DNA from: Druceiella hillmani
Lineage: Eukaryota; Arthropoda; Insecta; Lepidoptera; Hepialidae
NCBI GenBank assembly: GCA_039881145.1
Contig: JAYKKI010000004.1
Location: 52,101,501 to 52,165,500, forward strand
Reading direction: 5' to 3'
DNA: 64,000 nucleotides
A program made the translations under genes and the position numbers. Numbering within the stretch: position 1 is the first letter of the stretch; each line of letters begins with the position of its first letter. Positions 26,575-37,812 of the stretch are shown here, piece by piece. The notes under the pieces were generated by a model, which was not told the DNA's origin, searched no databases, and saw nothing but the letters and a program-made list of their open reading frames with translations.

Positions 26575-26945
26575 TGTCAATGAAACGCTTCGACCACTCC
26601 CTCCGCGAACGGCCGAACATCCTCAGAGTCATTCATTAATCGACAATTAGGTAAACTGGTTTCGCACATTCGATTTACGCATGGCGGCCACCGTCCCCGA
26701 TTCCTCACGAGTTCGGCGCGTCCGGCCGCCTCCCCGCTGCACGTCGCGATGACGGATGATGCACCCGCGTCGCTCTTATTTGATTCGAGAATGCAAAACG
26801 ATGACTTCCGGATACCGCGCCCTGGTCTGAATCGAACCGGCTAACCGGCCGCTCTTGTGTAAGCGAATTTACACGAGCCGACTTTGAGGGATCGGATCCG
26901 TGGACTTTTGCATAGCAAATCTGACGCAACAATGTTGCGGATTTC
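26575..26945 (+). promoter_or_regulatory. GC-rich island; possible regulatory element
   Basis: About 370 bases rich in CpG (ctccgcgaacggccgaac, catggcggccaccgtcccc, ggcgcgtccggccgcctcc) interrupted by homeodomain-type TAAT words (cattcattaatcgacaatta). A minus-strand frame at 26705-26956 gives an Arg/Ser-rich peptide without known motifs. More like a promoter or enhancer than an exon. Confidence 0.3.
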
Positions 26946-27230
26946 ACATATTTCAAGGTTCTACTTGTTATAATTTCTACTATAGGTGAAGTTGTTTGCT
27001 TCTTTTTACGTAAAATTGTTCTTGGAGTTATAAATAAAACGTTTTGTTAACATACCAGATCATGTTATTTTCTCCGATCGGCTATTGGTGGATAAGCACT
27101 AGTTTTGGAGATCGTAGAGTGCACGTTACTTTCATGAGTTTCTCCGAAACGTAGTTCTCATATAATTTGAGGTCGATTAAAGTAATAAAAATAAAAATGA
27201 ATTTACCTAAAATTTTCAACCAGTAATATA

Positions 27231-27543
27231 AAAAAGCGACCGAACTCTCTTGATAAATGTTACGTGCCACCATTGAAATTAATTGCACTGGAACCTCATC
27301 CCTTAGTAGACCCTATCAACTATATCTTTTGGGATTGCAATTTATGAAATAGAAGAGTGGGGCAACAATTTTTAATATTTATTATGAAAAAGCGACCAGA
27401 CTCGCTTGATAAATATTACTTGTCACAAGTGAAATTAATTGTATTACGTAAATTTCGGCTGATAAGCTTCACTAGAGCCTCGTCCCTTAGTAAACCCTAC
27501 CAAGTATATCCCTATTGCTTTTCACATCGCAATTTATGAAATT
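27231..27543 (+). repeat. Degenerate tandem duplication, about 156 bp unit
   Basis: agcgaccgaactctcttgat (27235) and agcgaccagactcgcttgat (27391) begin two copies that continue through gaaattaattg, cctcatcccttagtagaccc / cctcgtcccttagtaaaccc and gcaatttatgaaat. Confidence 0.85.
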
Positions 27544-27544
27544 T

Positions 27545-29204
27545 ATCAAAAATGAATATCGTGTTTAGAAAGTTTTTTATATATGGTTTTTTACACAATA
27601 AGTGCTATATTTTTATATTTTTACACACAAAGAAGGAAAAAACATTGATGACTCATTTGAATCCCTTCTTACTCTCAAAAGTTGAGCCTAATATTGTGAA
27701 TTAAGGTTTTTATACTTCATGTCTTGATTTGGATCATTATACTTAATATAAATATCTAAAAGTTTATCTCGTAAGTTTTATTTCACCTATGGAAGAACAG
27801 ACTCAAAGTTGATTCCATAAATGTTCCTATTTTTTCTATTTTAGCTAGAAATAAATTTCTGTAGCAAATTATGTCTATTATCATCATCATCAAAAGCACA
27901 ACAGCCCTCTGCAGGCCAAGGCTGACTCGCTGATCCTCCTCCACCTGACCCTGTCTGACGCGATGGCCCTCCACCGGTTGAATTACGTCTGTAGCGATTG
28001 ATAAAGACACAATTTAAGTCGCTGAATAAAATCACGAAAAAGAAGTATGATTTTGATATATCGCGTCCTCTTAACTCTTTCCCTTTTAAGGCTATTCTCT
28101 CTTATGGTCACCGTAGAGCTAGTGAGTCGATGAAAACGTTTGTGATCTCACTGACCTGTATTTTTAAAGCATTTTTATAAGCCACTTCTACTTTCTCTTT
28201 ACCATTAAAATTTCAAACATTAATTAGGTAATTGGTAATTGTGGCTAATAAAGGGTTTGTGATCTAGATCTTAATAACTTACTCGTTTATTGAAATATTA
28301 TTTATGAAATTATTGAAAATTATTATAACTATTAAATTTATTAATTTGCTCTAAATCTAGAGAAAAAAATTGACGGGGCTATATTAAATTTGCTGCCTTT
28401 GTATAATCGTCTCCTCAATCTTCACCACTTTGTAGTAAACAAACCAAATACACATACACAAAAGAAACAAACCTGATGTTTTTCATCATTTTAGTAGTTT
28501 CTCAGTTGGATATACGTTTTCAGACCGTTGTACGCCTTTTTTTTCAATATAATAAATCTGGAATATATACAGACATATATTTTTAGTTTGAGTGGATTTC
28601 ATTTGATATTTGCCTCGCAACTTCATCCGCATGGAATTTTTAAATACAAATGCAATTTTTGCGTTTACTTTATGTTCTTATACACAAATAATTCGATTAG
28701 TTTAAATCTCGTGTGGGCCGACATGCACTATTTTCCCCCGTTCCCTGCCCGCTTCCGCATTTTTCTAGCGCCACTTTCCCGCAGTGTTGGGGAGATTTTT
28801 GAAATTTTCTACCAAAACTTGACATATCGAGATATAGTTATACTTTGCGACGCAGGTAACCGCTTATGACGGTATCTTAATAACCAACGTAAAATTCCGT
28901 AAATTATTGTCTTATAATTAGGTACCCTATGAAAAATACAATCAGCTTGTCAAATTTAGTTATATGTATAAATGAAAAACCTTTTTTTTCCAACATATTT
29001 TAAAAATTTTATTTTACTGATTTTTCCTCTATATTTCCTGAATAAAATATAACGCGAAATTTTAAACCCATCTCATTTGGTAGATCATTTTTCAAACTGG
29101 GGGACTAGACGATTGAAAAAGAAAATCTCGTAACAAATGTTCTGTATTATCTTTGAGGTGTAAAATCCAAGAAGGGAACCGAGAAAGACACGTCGAACAT
29201 ACTT
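27545..29204. other. Ordinary intron, nothing recognised
   Basis: A GC-richer patch at 27900-27980 (gccctctgcaggccaagg, ctgacgcgatggccctcc) and another at 28710-28790 (ttccctgcccgcttccgc) stand out slightly. The 113-codon frame at 28528-28869 has no recognisable domain. Confidence 0.4.
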
Positions 29205-29480
29205 CGTTATCATCAGATATGACGAAACGTCTGCGTGTGCATGTACACCTAACGTGGCAAAGTAGTCGTCGGCTGGAGACGGCAATCGCACGTCCGCGTG
29301 TAAATCAAAATATTAGAAATCGGTGAAAGAACACGCGCTTTGGGCGGACCCAGCGATCTCAATGAGCCGAGTGGATCGATCTTGATGCGAATTGCGCATC
29401 GTTCGAGTGACCATTAATTGGCATTGCAAACTGTCTTCGTGTCACCACTGCTCAATGCTTGCTTTGTTTGCTGTGTTTGT
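29205..29480 (+). promoter_or_regulatory. GC-richer island with homeodomain-type sites
   Basis: CpG-containing segments (cgaaacgtctgcgtgtgc, ggcaatcgcacgtccgcg, gggcggacccagcgatctc) followed by two ccattaattgg words (29413 and 29485). Possible enhancer. The minus-strand frame at 29085-29291 has no known domain. Confidence 0.25.
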
Positions 29481-29788
29481 CAGCCATTAATTGGTCATTC
29501 GGGTGTATGGAAAGAAGAATCATAATGAAACTTATACGGCCTATAAACTGCATGTATAAAAATGTTATATATCATAAAAAATTATAGGCAAAATATATAA
29601 AGTGAAAATATAACAAAATAAATCTATAAATGTAACTTTGTATTTTATGAGTTTTATAGTTATTTCCAAATTTTATAGATTATAAATACTAAAGTCAAAG
29701 AAAATTACAAATATAGTTTCCCGCTATGTAAATTTATAAATATATTACTTAGTATCTCTATTACTTGCTGGCTTAAAGTTGGTCGACT

Positions 29789-30358
29789 ATTACTCGTAAG
29801 CTAGTATAGTCTATTTAACTGATAATTTTTCTTTTAATTACTGTTGTGAATACTTTATATATATACAAAAATAGCGGTACAAATGGTAGGGGTCGAAGAC
29901 ACATAATTTTAACAAACATGACTAATTTACAGTTTAATACTTCGTTAACGGAAGTATAGTCCCTGTAGCTATGACGATACGGATCCCTGTAGTATGAGCA
30001 CTTTTTCACTCATGACATATCCCCAATTTTTTTGAAAGACCTGTTCAGCTATACCCTACACAATGGGCTATGCAAATAATAAAAAAATTACACGCACTTT
30101 ACATTTAGAGGAAATACTTCGGTATTTTTTTAAAAGATTTTATTTTATGACTGCAAGCTATATAAATTACATATTTATATTAAACTATTTATAAATTACC
30201 TATTTTTATTTTAATCACGCCAAACTCCACTGTTATAGCATTAATAGTCTGCGAGTAGAACGGCTGTGACATACAGAAGGACGGACAAACGGACATAGCG
30301 AAACTACAAGGATTTCTTGTTTTTTTAAGATTTAGTTTGGCTACGGAACTCTAAAAAA
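29789..30358 (+). mobile_element. LINE-type 3' region, copy 3 of 3
   Basis: Runs from tactcgtaagctagtatagtc to ggctacggaactctaaaaaa. Includes aaaatagcggtacaaatgg, gagtagaacggctgtgaca, ggacggacaaacggacatag and a poly-T/A tail region. Collinear with 22963-23477. The ggctacggaac(c)ctaaaa ending is a hallmark of lepidopteran retroelement 3' ends. Confidence 0.78.
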
Positions 30359-30799
30359 GGGTCTTTCAATTGATACTTTATTTTAACGCTGAATTACCGT
30401 GGAGAAATAAAATATTCCCCACTATTTGTTACCCTTTCTTGGTTGGGAAGACTGGGAATATTAGCATATATTTTTAAAGAGTTTTTCACAGTTTTTTCTA
30501 AAATCGAATCGCTTTCGGAATTGGTTGTACGATCGATTTTATTATATTTGTTCAATTCGAAAAATCTTCATACTCTTACTCTGAAACTAAAAATACTTTT
30601 ACATATTAGTTTTACTTACAAATGTAGGTTACAAAATCTATAACTACACAACACTAAATTTCATAAATCTGCAGTCTACTTTATGAACCTGCAACTTTTT
30701 ACAATTAATGGCCTCTATGTTCAAGCCCACCCCTTCTCCTCTAAAGCCACAAAAAATGGTGACGCAAACGTAGTTATTTTTCTTCTTCAAAGTTTGCCA

Positions 30800-31035
30800 T
30801 AAATGCAGCGTAACCCGGTAGCACGTTTCATTTTGCCGATCCGATCTATGTCGGCCAGCGCGCGCGCCAGCGCCGGTCTCACTTTCTATTTCGCTGCATC
30901 CGCGTCGGACGCGGGACGCGCGCGAGAGTCGCCAAAAAAATACTCGTTCATCTGTTCGATAATTGACGCGTTGATGGCGGAAAATTTGCGCGGTTTCGAT
31001 TTTTTGTATCGACCGTCGACACTGGCGAGAGATTA
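30800..31035 (+). promoter_or_regulatory. CpG-rich island; possible promoter or exon
   Basis: Very CpG-dense (ggccagcgcgcgcgccagcg, gcgtcggacgcgggacgcg). It contains a frame 30803-31036 starting MQRNPVARF with an Ala/Ser-rich middle; I see no domain and no flanking donor. A short (TG)n run follows at 31115-31137. Confidence 0.28.
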
Positions 31036-31735
31036 GATAATTATAATGAAATAATGATTGTTGTGATTATTTTTGCCACGCATACACACACGCATATATG
31101 CGCGCATATACGTAATGTGTTTCTGTGTGTGTGTGTGTACGAAACCTTCAGTGGGTCGTAATTAGATAGGTATGGTAATGCCGCGAGACGTTGACGAGGT
31201 AATTTGGATGCTTGCAGAGAGAGAGAAAGAAACGTCGAAACGGAAGCAGAGACTGAACGAGAGAAAGACGCGAAAGAATTAGACAAATGACTTTTGTGTA
31301 ATTATTTTGAAAGGTTTAGATTGTTGATCAATTTGTTATTGTTGGCTGGTAGCATTTCTGTTTGTTATCTAGTAATTATATTTTGACCGGTGGGCTGCTG
31401 TAAAACATGTGTAACTCATGTGAAAATAATTATACTAATTATTTTCTATATAACGCATAAAAATATTGATATGGAAATTTTAGAGGGGTCAAATAAAGTA
31501 CAGATTTTCTTTCAAATTTTCTGTCTCACGTGGGACATTGGTTAAAATATCGATTTATAAGGATTCTAAATCACCATTTTAAAATTTTATATACGATTAT
31601 TCTAGAGATTGGCCACAAATATTTTCTCACAAACTGACACCTGTATCTCAATAGCCGCCACGTCGTTCGCGTAGAATTTGGAATACAAAAAGTTATCAGG
31701 AATTTTTCGTTTTTTTTTCTCGGAATTCTATGAGG

Positions 31736-31858
31736 ATAAAGTTTACTAAAACGCTAATAGATGGTGTTAGCAGTACCATATCGTAATACATATATGAGCA
31801 TAAAGTTTATTAAAACGTTAATAGATGGCGTTGGCTGTACCAATATGGTAATATTCAC
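31736..31858 (+). repeat. Tandem duplication, about 64 bp unit
   Basis: Two copies starting at 31736 and 31800: ataaagttta(c/t)taaaacg, taatagatgg(t/c)gtt, accatatcgtaa / accaatatggtaa. Confidence 0.85.
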
Positions 31859-31879
31859 GAAATCAGAGATTTTTTTTAA

Positions 31880-32130
31880 ATCTTTAATATTCAGATAAAA
31901 AAGTATCGTATATGTTGGTATAAACGATTACCATATCAAATTTCATTAAAATATGTTCAATAGATATCGGGAAATTGAAGAACAAATTAACAGATAGACA
32001 GACAAAAATTCTAAAAGCAAGTTTTTTGCCTTCTATTGTCATTTTACACGCTAAATCAACCAATCTTTTTAAAATATTTACAATGTACAGAATTTACTCT
32101 ATTACAGTTTTATTATATGTATAGATTTAT
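31880..32130 (+). mobile_element. Retroelement 3' tail, family E, copy 2
   Basis: Collinear with 16690-16945: accatatcaaatttcatt, gaaattgaagaacaaatt, agatagacagacaaaaatt, attgtcattttacacgc, cagaatttactctattaca. Confidence 0.65.
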
Positions 32131-32292
32131 CACTTGAATATTTATTTATTGGAACAATATATATTTACCGAAAACGTTAGGCATGTGGAAAAAACATAAG
32201 AACAAATTGTTAAAAAATGTAAAAATAATAACGAATAAGACAGAAAATTGACATACGGTCATTGTAACTAACGACCATTCGTGAACCACTAA

Positions 32293-32513
32293 CGCCCGTA
32301 TGCACCACACACGGTCAAGACTGTCAGTCGGATTTACTGACAATTAAAAACGTATTTCGGTTTCTCATTAACTGTCTGTTGAGTCGGAACAAGAGTAGAC
32401 TTTACCGAACCCAATTGCACGGTCCAATTGCTATAAAGTATCCATACAAAATATGTTTTAACTGTCGGTAAATTCGACTGACAGTTTTGACTGTGTGTGG
32501 TGTAAATGGGTCG
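32293..32513. mobile_element. MITE-like element with about 50 bp imperfect inverted repeats
   Basis: The left arm 32293-32342 (cgcccgtatgcaccacacac...) is an imperfect reverse complement of 32463-32513 (...gtgtgtggtgtaaatgggtcg), with about 120 bases between. Both arms contain actgtcagtcg-like cores. No coding sequence inside. No convincing target-site duplication seen. Confidence 0.55.
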
Positions 32514-32857
32514 TAAGCAACCCCATTCCTGAAGTGATCAAAGGATATAAAAATGTCAAGACTGAGTGCATCTCGTAATGTTGTATTAAACAATATGAGT
32601 ATACGAAAGGGAGCTGCGGGAAACTTGTGCGCGGTCTAGATATTTGAAATAAACTATGAGATGGTCATCTCATGTAACAGACAGAAACACAAAACGTTAT
32701 TAAACTCAAAATAAAGAGGTTATCAACGTATTAATTTAATAATTTAAAAAATACCTGACCAAGAGGCAATTCTCCTCGAAATTTAATAGGATTACATCTG
32801 ACCATGCCTTTATAAAATTTAAAGGAAATAAAGAAGGATGATACCCTTAAACCTGCA

Positions 32858-33016
32858 CTACACTACTCGCGAAGTTGATCGAAGTTAGGCGAAGAGAATA
32901 GTATAGAGAGGTCTTCGATTCGCTTTGTGCGTACTTTAGACTGTATTTCAAACGTACTTCAGACTGCGATCAGCTTCGGCGAGCATTTCGTCGAGGTAAC
33001 TTCGCGAGTAGTGTAG
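32858..33016. mobile_element. MITE-like element with perfect 19 bp terminal inverted repeats
   Basis: Left end CTACACTACTCGCGAAGTT (32858-32876) and right end at 32998-33016 are exact reverse complements. The 159-base element is CpG-richer than its surroundings. Subterminal words (gcgatcagcttcggcgagc) are present but there is no frame. Flanks (cctgca / agggtg) show no clear target-site duplication, so the superfamily is undetermined. Confidence 0.75.
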
Positions 33017-33144
33017 AGGGTGTTTTACATTTAATAATGTGTTAGTACAGAAATTTTTGAGGAATTACGGTATTTTTGCATATGTGAAAGACATTCTTGG
33101 TAAAATATCAATATGATAAAAATAATGTTAATGTTTATCCTCTT

Positions 33145-33200
33145 AAATGTTTGTATCTAAATGTGTACGGAAGCCTCGTAGTGTGAGTTCCGCTATTACT
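33145..33200 (+). mobile_element. Decayed retroelement 3' terminus next to the 84 bp array
   Basis: aaatgtgtacggaagcctcg, then tagtgtgagttccgctatt and acttgaaaagtttt, follows the order of the common lepidopteran 3' end (tacggaaccctcggtgcgcg, gagtccgactcgcacttg, then a T-rich end). A second copy is at 39073-39126, also directly before an array. Confidence 0.55.
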
Positions 33201-33282
33201 TGAAAAGTTTTATTCCGTATATTGTAAGAAATTATCTTGTACTTATGAAGAAATACGACGAAGTAATAGTAGACTATACTTT

Positions 33283-33920
33283 GTTGAACTACTTGTGTTC
33301 GACAAATACTTTAGCCTTAAAATTTTCATTAATAAGATAACATCTCTTACCTTTAAAGAAACCTTCCTTGAACTTTTTGTGTTTGACAAATGCGTTGCCC
33401 TTAATATTTTCATTAATAAGGTAATATCTCCTGCCTTTAAAAGAAACTTCGTTGAACTTCTTGTGTTTGACAAATGCGTTATTCTTTATATTTTCATTAA
33501 TAAGGTAGTATCTCCTACCTTTAAAGGAAACTTCGTTGAACTTTTTGTGTTTGACAAATGCGTTGTCCTTAATATTTTCATTAATAAGGTAATATCTCCT
33601 GCCTTTAAAAGAAACTTCGTTGAACTTCTTGTGTTTGACAAATGCGTTACTCTTAATATTTTCATTAATAAGGTAGTATCTCCTACCTTTAAAGGAACCT
33701 ACGTTGAACTTCTTGTATTTGACGAATGCGTTACTCTTAATATTTTCATTAATAAGGTAATATCTCCTACCTTTAAAGGAAACTTCGTTGCACTTAATAT
33801 TTTCATTAATACGGTAATATCTCCTGCCTTTAAAGAAAACTTCGTTGAACTTCTTGTGTTTGCTAAATGCGTTACCCTTAATATTTTTAGTAATAAGGTA
33901 ATATCTCCTACCTTTAAAGG
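33283..33920 (+). repeat. Minisatellite, 84 bp unit, about 7.6 copies
   Basis: The unit contains gaacttcttgtgtttgacaa, ttaatattttcattaataag and tatctcctacctttaaagg. Because 84 is divisible by three and one copy has lost 27 bases, a frame stays open for 245 codons (33295-34032). The middle copies alternate between two variants (taatatctcctgcctttaaa with agaaac; tagtatctcctacctttaaa with ggaa), giving a 168 bp dimer. Changes hit all codon positions, so I treat it as non-coding. Confidence 0.93.
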
Positions 33921-34032
33921 AAAAAGTGGCCTGTTGTGTTTTCCTTTTTTTTGTCTTTCTGGCCCGCTATGTTATCATAATTTCGATTGCGATTTTCATG
34001 GCAGCCCACGTAATATCCGTGTGAAATCGTGA

Positions 34033-35377
34033 AAATCAACCTGCTCTATAGCAGAGTGCAAGTAACACATCGGCGCGGCGTGCGGTCGCAACGTGACCGG
34101 CGAACAATGGGCTGCGATGCACGTTTGATTGCACTTATATTCATGGACTCGTCACCAGTAAATTGCTCGCCTATTTTAGTAAACAATGCGATGATATGTT
34201 TCACATAAGGCGTTGTAAAACTGATTGGAACTTGTACGGCATTTCATCGTTTACAATTATATAGTGTTCTAATTCCGTTTACGAGATTCTCGGTTATAGT
34301 TCAGAATATTTCTTTATAAATATTATACTTTATAATTTACAATTATTTGTGACGTTTTTATTTTTTATATTGTAATAAAGTCCTTTGTTCATGTCATCAT
34401 TCAAGTCTTCGAGTAGTGATATTTATTATAATAAATTAGCAGTAACTATTACTTTTAATTTGCTATTTTTAGTAAAATTTCATGAAAATATAGATTAATT
34501 AAAAATTAGTATTCAAAAGTTATAAATATTTTTTAAAAAATAAGCGAGTTACGAGCTTCTATATTAAATTGTAGGGATAGAGCGGGGATTTCCTTGTTTG
34601 AAACATTTTCATAGAATATTATACTAATAATGATGGTTTCTTACCTTCAAATTATGATTTTTGAAATTAAATTCTTTACTAAAAGTATAATATTGGAAAT
34701 TGAATGAATTTCTTATCAGCATAGTCGATATTAATTTTCCCCTTGATCATTGGAATAATTTAATGCCCTATGTTGTTGAAAAAAAAACTTCTTATTCGGT
34801 TGTGCCATCGTCGTTTTGTAATAGTAGCGTTTTATGCTGGTAGTGTCTTTTTTTCTCATAATATACTACTACTTAAAAATAAATCTGTTGGAATAGTTTG
34901 TCCTTATCTTTACATGTAATGTTTATAAACAGCTTACTTAATATCTGGCTTTCAGTAAACGACTTGTCTGTCTTCGCTGTGTGATATAACTTTTGAAAAT
35001 ACAGAACGTGAAATCTTTTAAATTTCAAAAATAAATATCTTCAATAATTATTGTGTCGTGGTTAGGTCGTTCCATTAATATTTTGTTGTATTTAGTTTAT
35101 AGCAACTTTGCAGTCTTATTACACCTAACGAGTCGTGGCGAACATTGTGAGTAAAGGAATTTCGATTGATAAAAAAGAAACAGACAATACTGGCAGACTT
35201 ATCTTGAAAGTGTAATATGAAATTAGATAATTCAACTTAAAAAAGTTAAAATTACTCTTCATGACATGCGCTAAGGTATAGATAAAAATATATCAGAAAA
35301 TAAACTTCTATGTCCGATAAGATTTACCTCTCTTAATATTTCTTTCGCCAGTCAGCATTTGTCAAAACTTCGGACTA
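34033..35377. other. Mostly AT-rich intron, nothing recognised
   Basis: A CpG-rich bit at 34065-34130 (catcggcgcggcgtgcgg) directly follows the 84 bp array. No repeat partner or frame seen in the rest. Confidence 0.4.
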
Positions 35378-35839
35378 CATAAAGTTGCATACTTCAAACA
35401 ACGGATGCAACAATTCACTGCGTTTGTTGTTTTTCTTTTTTCTATTTGGCAAGGGCTCCGAAAAGTTATTGTCGAAAACGTCGCCGAATACTGGCTGTTC
35501 TCCGATAATTTCGTCACATTTATCTGAACTAGAAAGTGTCTCTTTGTCATTTTGTAATTGTTCGCTTTTTCGACAGACGTCTTGTCCGGTTCCAATCTTC
35601 GTAATGTCCACTGAGGCATGTTTGTGACGGACATCCTTGTTAATTTTTATCGAGTGATTGTTGAAAATTAATTTGAATAGTAATATTACAGCTGTAAGAG
35701 ACGCGTGATGTTTATATAAGTGAGTGGCAATTAAAAATAATGACTGTTGGTCGGAATATTTTGATACGTTCGATAGACATTGACTTTGATATAATGCGGA
35801 GGATGTTTTCGGTGTCGTTCTGACCAGTGAAATGTCCTT
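35378..35839 (-). CDS. Unidentified 154-codon stop-free frame, possible exon of an antisense gene
   Basis: I checked every triplet: no minus-strand stop occurs in this frame between the upstream TAA (35840-35842) and the terminal TAG (35375-35377). The last 78 codons read protein-like and hydrophilic: DITKIGTGQDVCRKSEQLQ, then NDKETLSSSDKCDEIIGEQ, PVFGDVFDNNF and a basic PNRKKKNNKR before the end. No usable ATG lies in frame (a GTG is at 35609-35611), so if real it is a terminal or internal exon. The minus-strand word gcgtctcttacag, ending at 35692, is a good acceptor candidate and would leave about 105 codons. Such a run is unlikely by chance in AT-rich DNA but not impossible. No domain recognised. 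Confidence 0.3.
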
Positions 35840-36075
35840 TTATTTATTAATAAACTCGAATGATCTTATGGCCTACATTTCAATAATCTCGTTGTCGATT
35901 TCTATTTGAATCTCTCGACTGTAGCGTAAGTTGTCAATTTCTTTACTTTTGCTTGTTATTCGCTGATTATTTTTGATTGATTCGTGTGCATTTAAATGGT
36001 TCTACGAAATATCTAAGTCAAGCACTGAAGGCAGAATTTCTTTAACAGTATAGAATATAATCTAGCCTGTGATGT

Positions 36076-36186
36076 TTTTAAGGATCATTCTGGTTTTAAG
36101 GATCATTCTGATTTTTAAGGATCATTCTGGTTTTTAATTTTAAGGATCATTCTGGTTTTTAAGGATCATTCCGGTTTTTAATTTTG
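36076..36186 (+). repeat. Short tandem repeat, about 19-20 bp unit, five copies
   Basis: The unit is aaggatcattctggttttt. Copies three and five carry an extra aattttaa-like segment, hinting at a longer second-order unit. Confidence 0.88.
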
Positions 36187-37390
36187 AGTATTTTCACACG
36201 AAAGTAGTACAAATCTTTTAATAATTATTTGTACCACTTTCGAATGTTATGTATAATCTACAACTTGGTTTATTGTCGTGATTTATTCATCAAAGTTAAT
36301 TACAATTGGTTAAAAAGCGTTATTGAATTTATATCTGTTTTTTATAATAAAAATTTAGATTAAAGTTCTTAATGCAAATTGGACCTTTTTTCGCTATACC
36401 ATCGATGTGTGGGCTTATGTGATTATTTTCGGTATGTTTTTTGTTTATAAAATATTTTTATATATGTCCACTTAAATTTAGTATACGTAGATTTGTTCAT
36501 TATGGGGATGAATATTGTGTAAAGTTAAACCTATTTTTTATTTTTAAATATTAACAGTTTGCCGCTGCATTTTGTGGAATTAATTTCACTATATATTTTT
36601 GTCCGCTCTTGGTGTGTGAAGTGTGCTATATTATATGTCCCTAGGTATTCAAACTTTCTTCTTCTATGGTGTATGCAGAAGGGTAAAGACTGATAAATAT
36701 TGATTGCAATGTGTTACCAAATTGCGCTATTAACATAAATGTTTTAATAAAATAAAAACAGTTATTAAAAATAAAAAAATCCCGCCGCCTAGTGGATGAT
36801 CATGAAAATACACATTTATAATTGTTGCTTTTCAAATAAATAGATGGCGTTGTCAATCAAGTAGTAAGTAAACTTTTATTATTTGTGTTAAAAGAGCTGA
36901 GAAATAATTTTGATGATTTCTACCGCAAATGTTCAAGCCTCTTAAGGTTTCAGGTGATGAGTGCGCAACACGGCCCTAGTAAAATGTTATTGTATTTATG
37001 GATGTTTATAACGTATCCCCAAAATATGTAATCAGGTAAAACTGTATACGAATAGATTGCCGTTTTGGTGATTATCACCAAGTGGCATTCAGACAACGTT
37101 GCATTTTATTATATATGAAGATTGTCAGCATTTTTATTATACGACATGTTCAATTAATTGCTCGTGATAACTACGTGCTATGTCCTAATTTCTCGGCATC
37201 GCTGACTCACCTGGTGTTGGTATGTAATAGGTTGGTAAAGATTATATTGTTCGTTATTTACTGCTAGAGCATTATTTTAAACCTTGAAAAGTTGGCTCGA
37301 CCTATATACCTGCAGCTGTTTGATATTTGTCTGCATTTGAGGTAATATGGATCATAAAAGGCATTATCTTTAATAGGGTATGTGGCTATA
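36187..37390. other. Ordinary intron, nothing recognised
   Basis: Short open frames only. A 17-base perfect palindrome (ttggtgattatcaccaa) lies near 37065. Confidence 0.4.
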
Positions 37391-37812
37391 TTTTTATTAC
37401 TAAAATAGAATAAGTAATAACATTAAGAACGATTAAAATAAATATATCGTACCTAGGACTTTTCACTACAAAGTTATAACGACTTAAAAACTGACAAACT
37501 TCGAATCGCGCTAATACGCCCAATACAAAACACAACTGGCTTATGACGTCACGGGTCAGTATTTAGCATTCATTATAAGGTAATTTATTCAAATATCTTT
37601 AGTATCTCGTTAAATATTGCGTTTAAGTTATATGTTGCGTAGCATTATTTTATGTGGAAACTAAATTCATAATAAATCTTTCAATTTAATGAACAAAAAT
37701 TGACAATTGTTTTGTTATATGCATTATTTTTTTTCATTACAAAGTCCTGTTAAACATACTCCATAGTTTTTAAATATTTTTACAAAAAATATTGACATGA
37801 GTCAAACACCCA
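37391..37812 (+). repeat. Interspersed repeat family B, copy 2
   Basis: Matches 11518-11940 from tttttattactaaaataga through cttatgacgtcacgggtcag and attgcgtttaagttatatg to ttttacaaaaaatattgaca. It lacks a stretch in the middle (around 37645) relative to copy 1. Confidence 0.88.

Noticed and set aside
28528..28869. 113-codon plus-strand frame
   Set aside because: Hydrophobic, Phe/Tyr-rich, AT-driven composition, no domain, no splice context; within chance for 64 kb of this base composition.
33295..34032. 245-codon open frame, the longest in the window
   Set aside because: It is the 84 bp array, open only because the unit length is a multiple of three. Substitutions fall on all codon positions and the reverse strand is partly open too.
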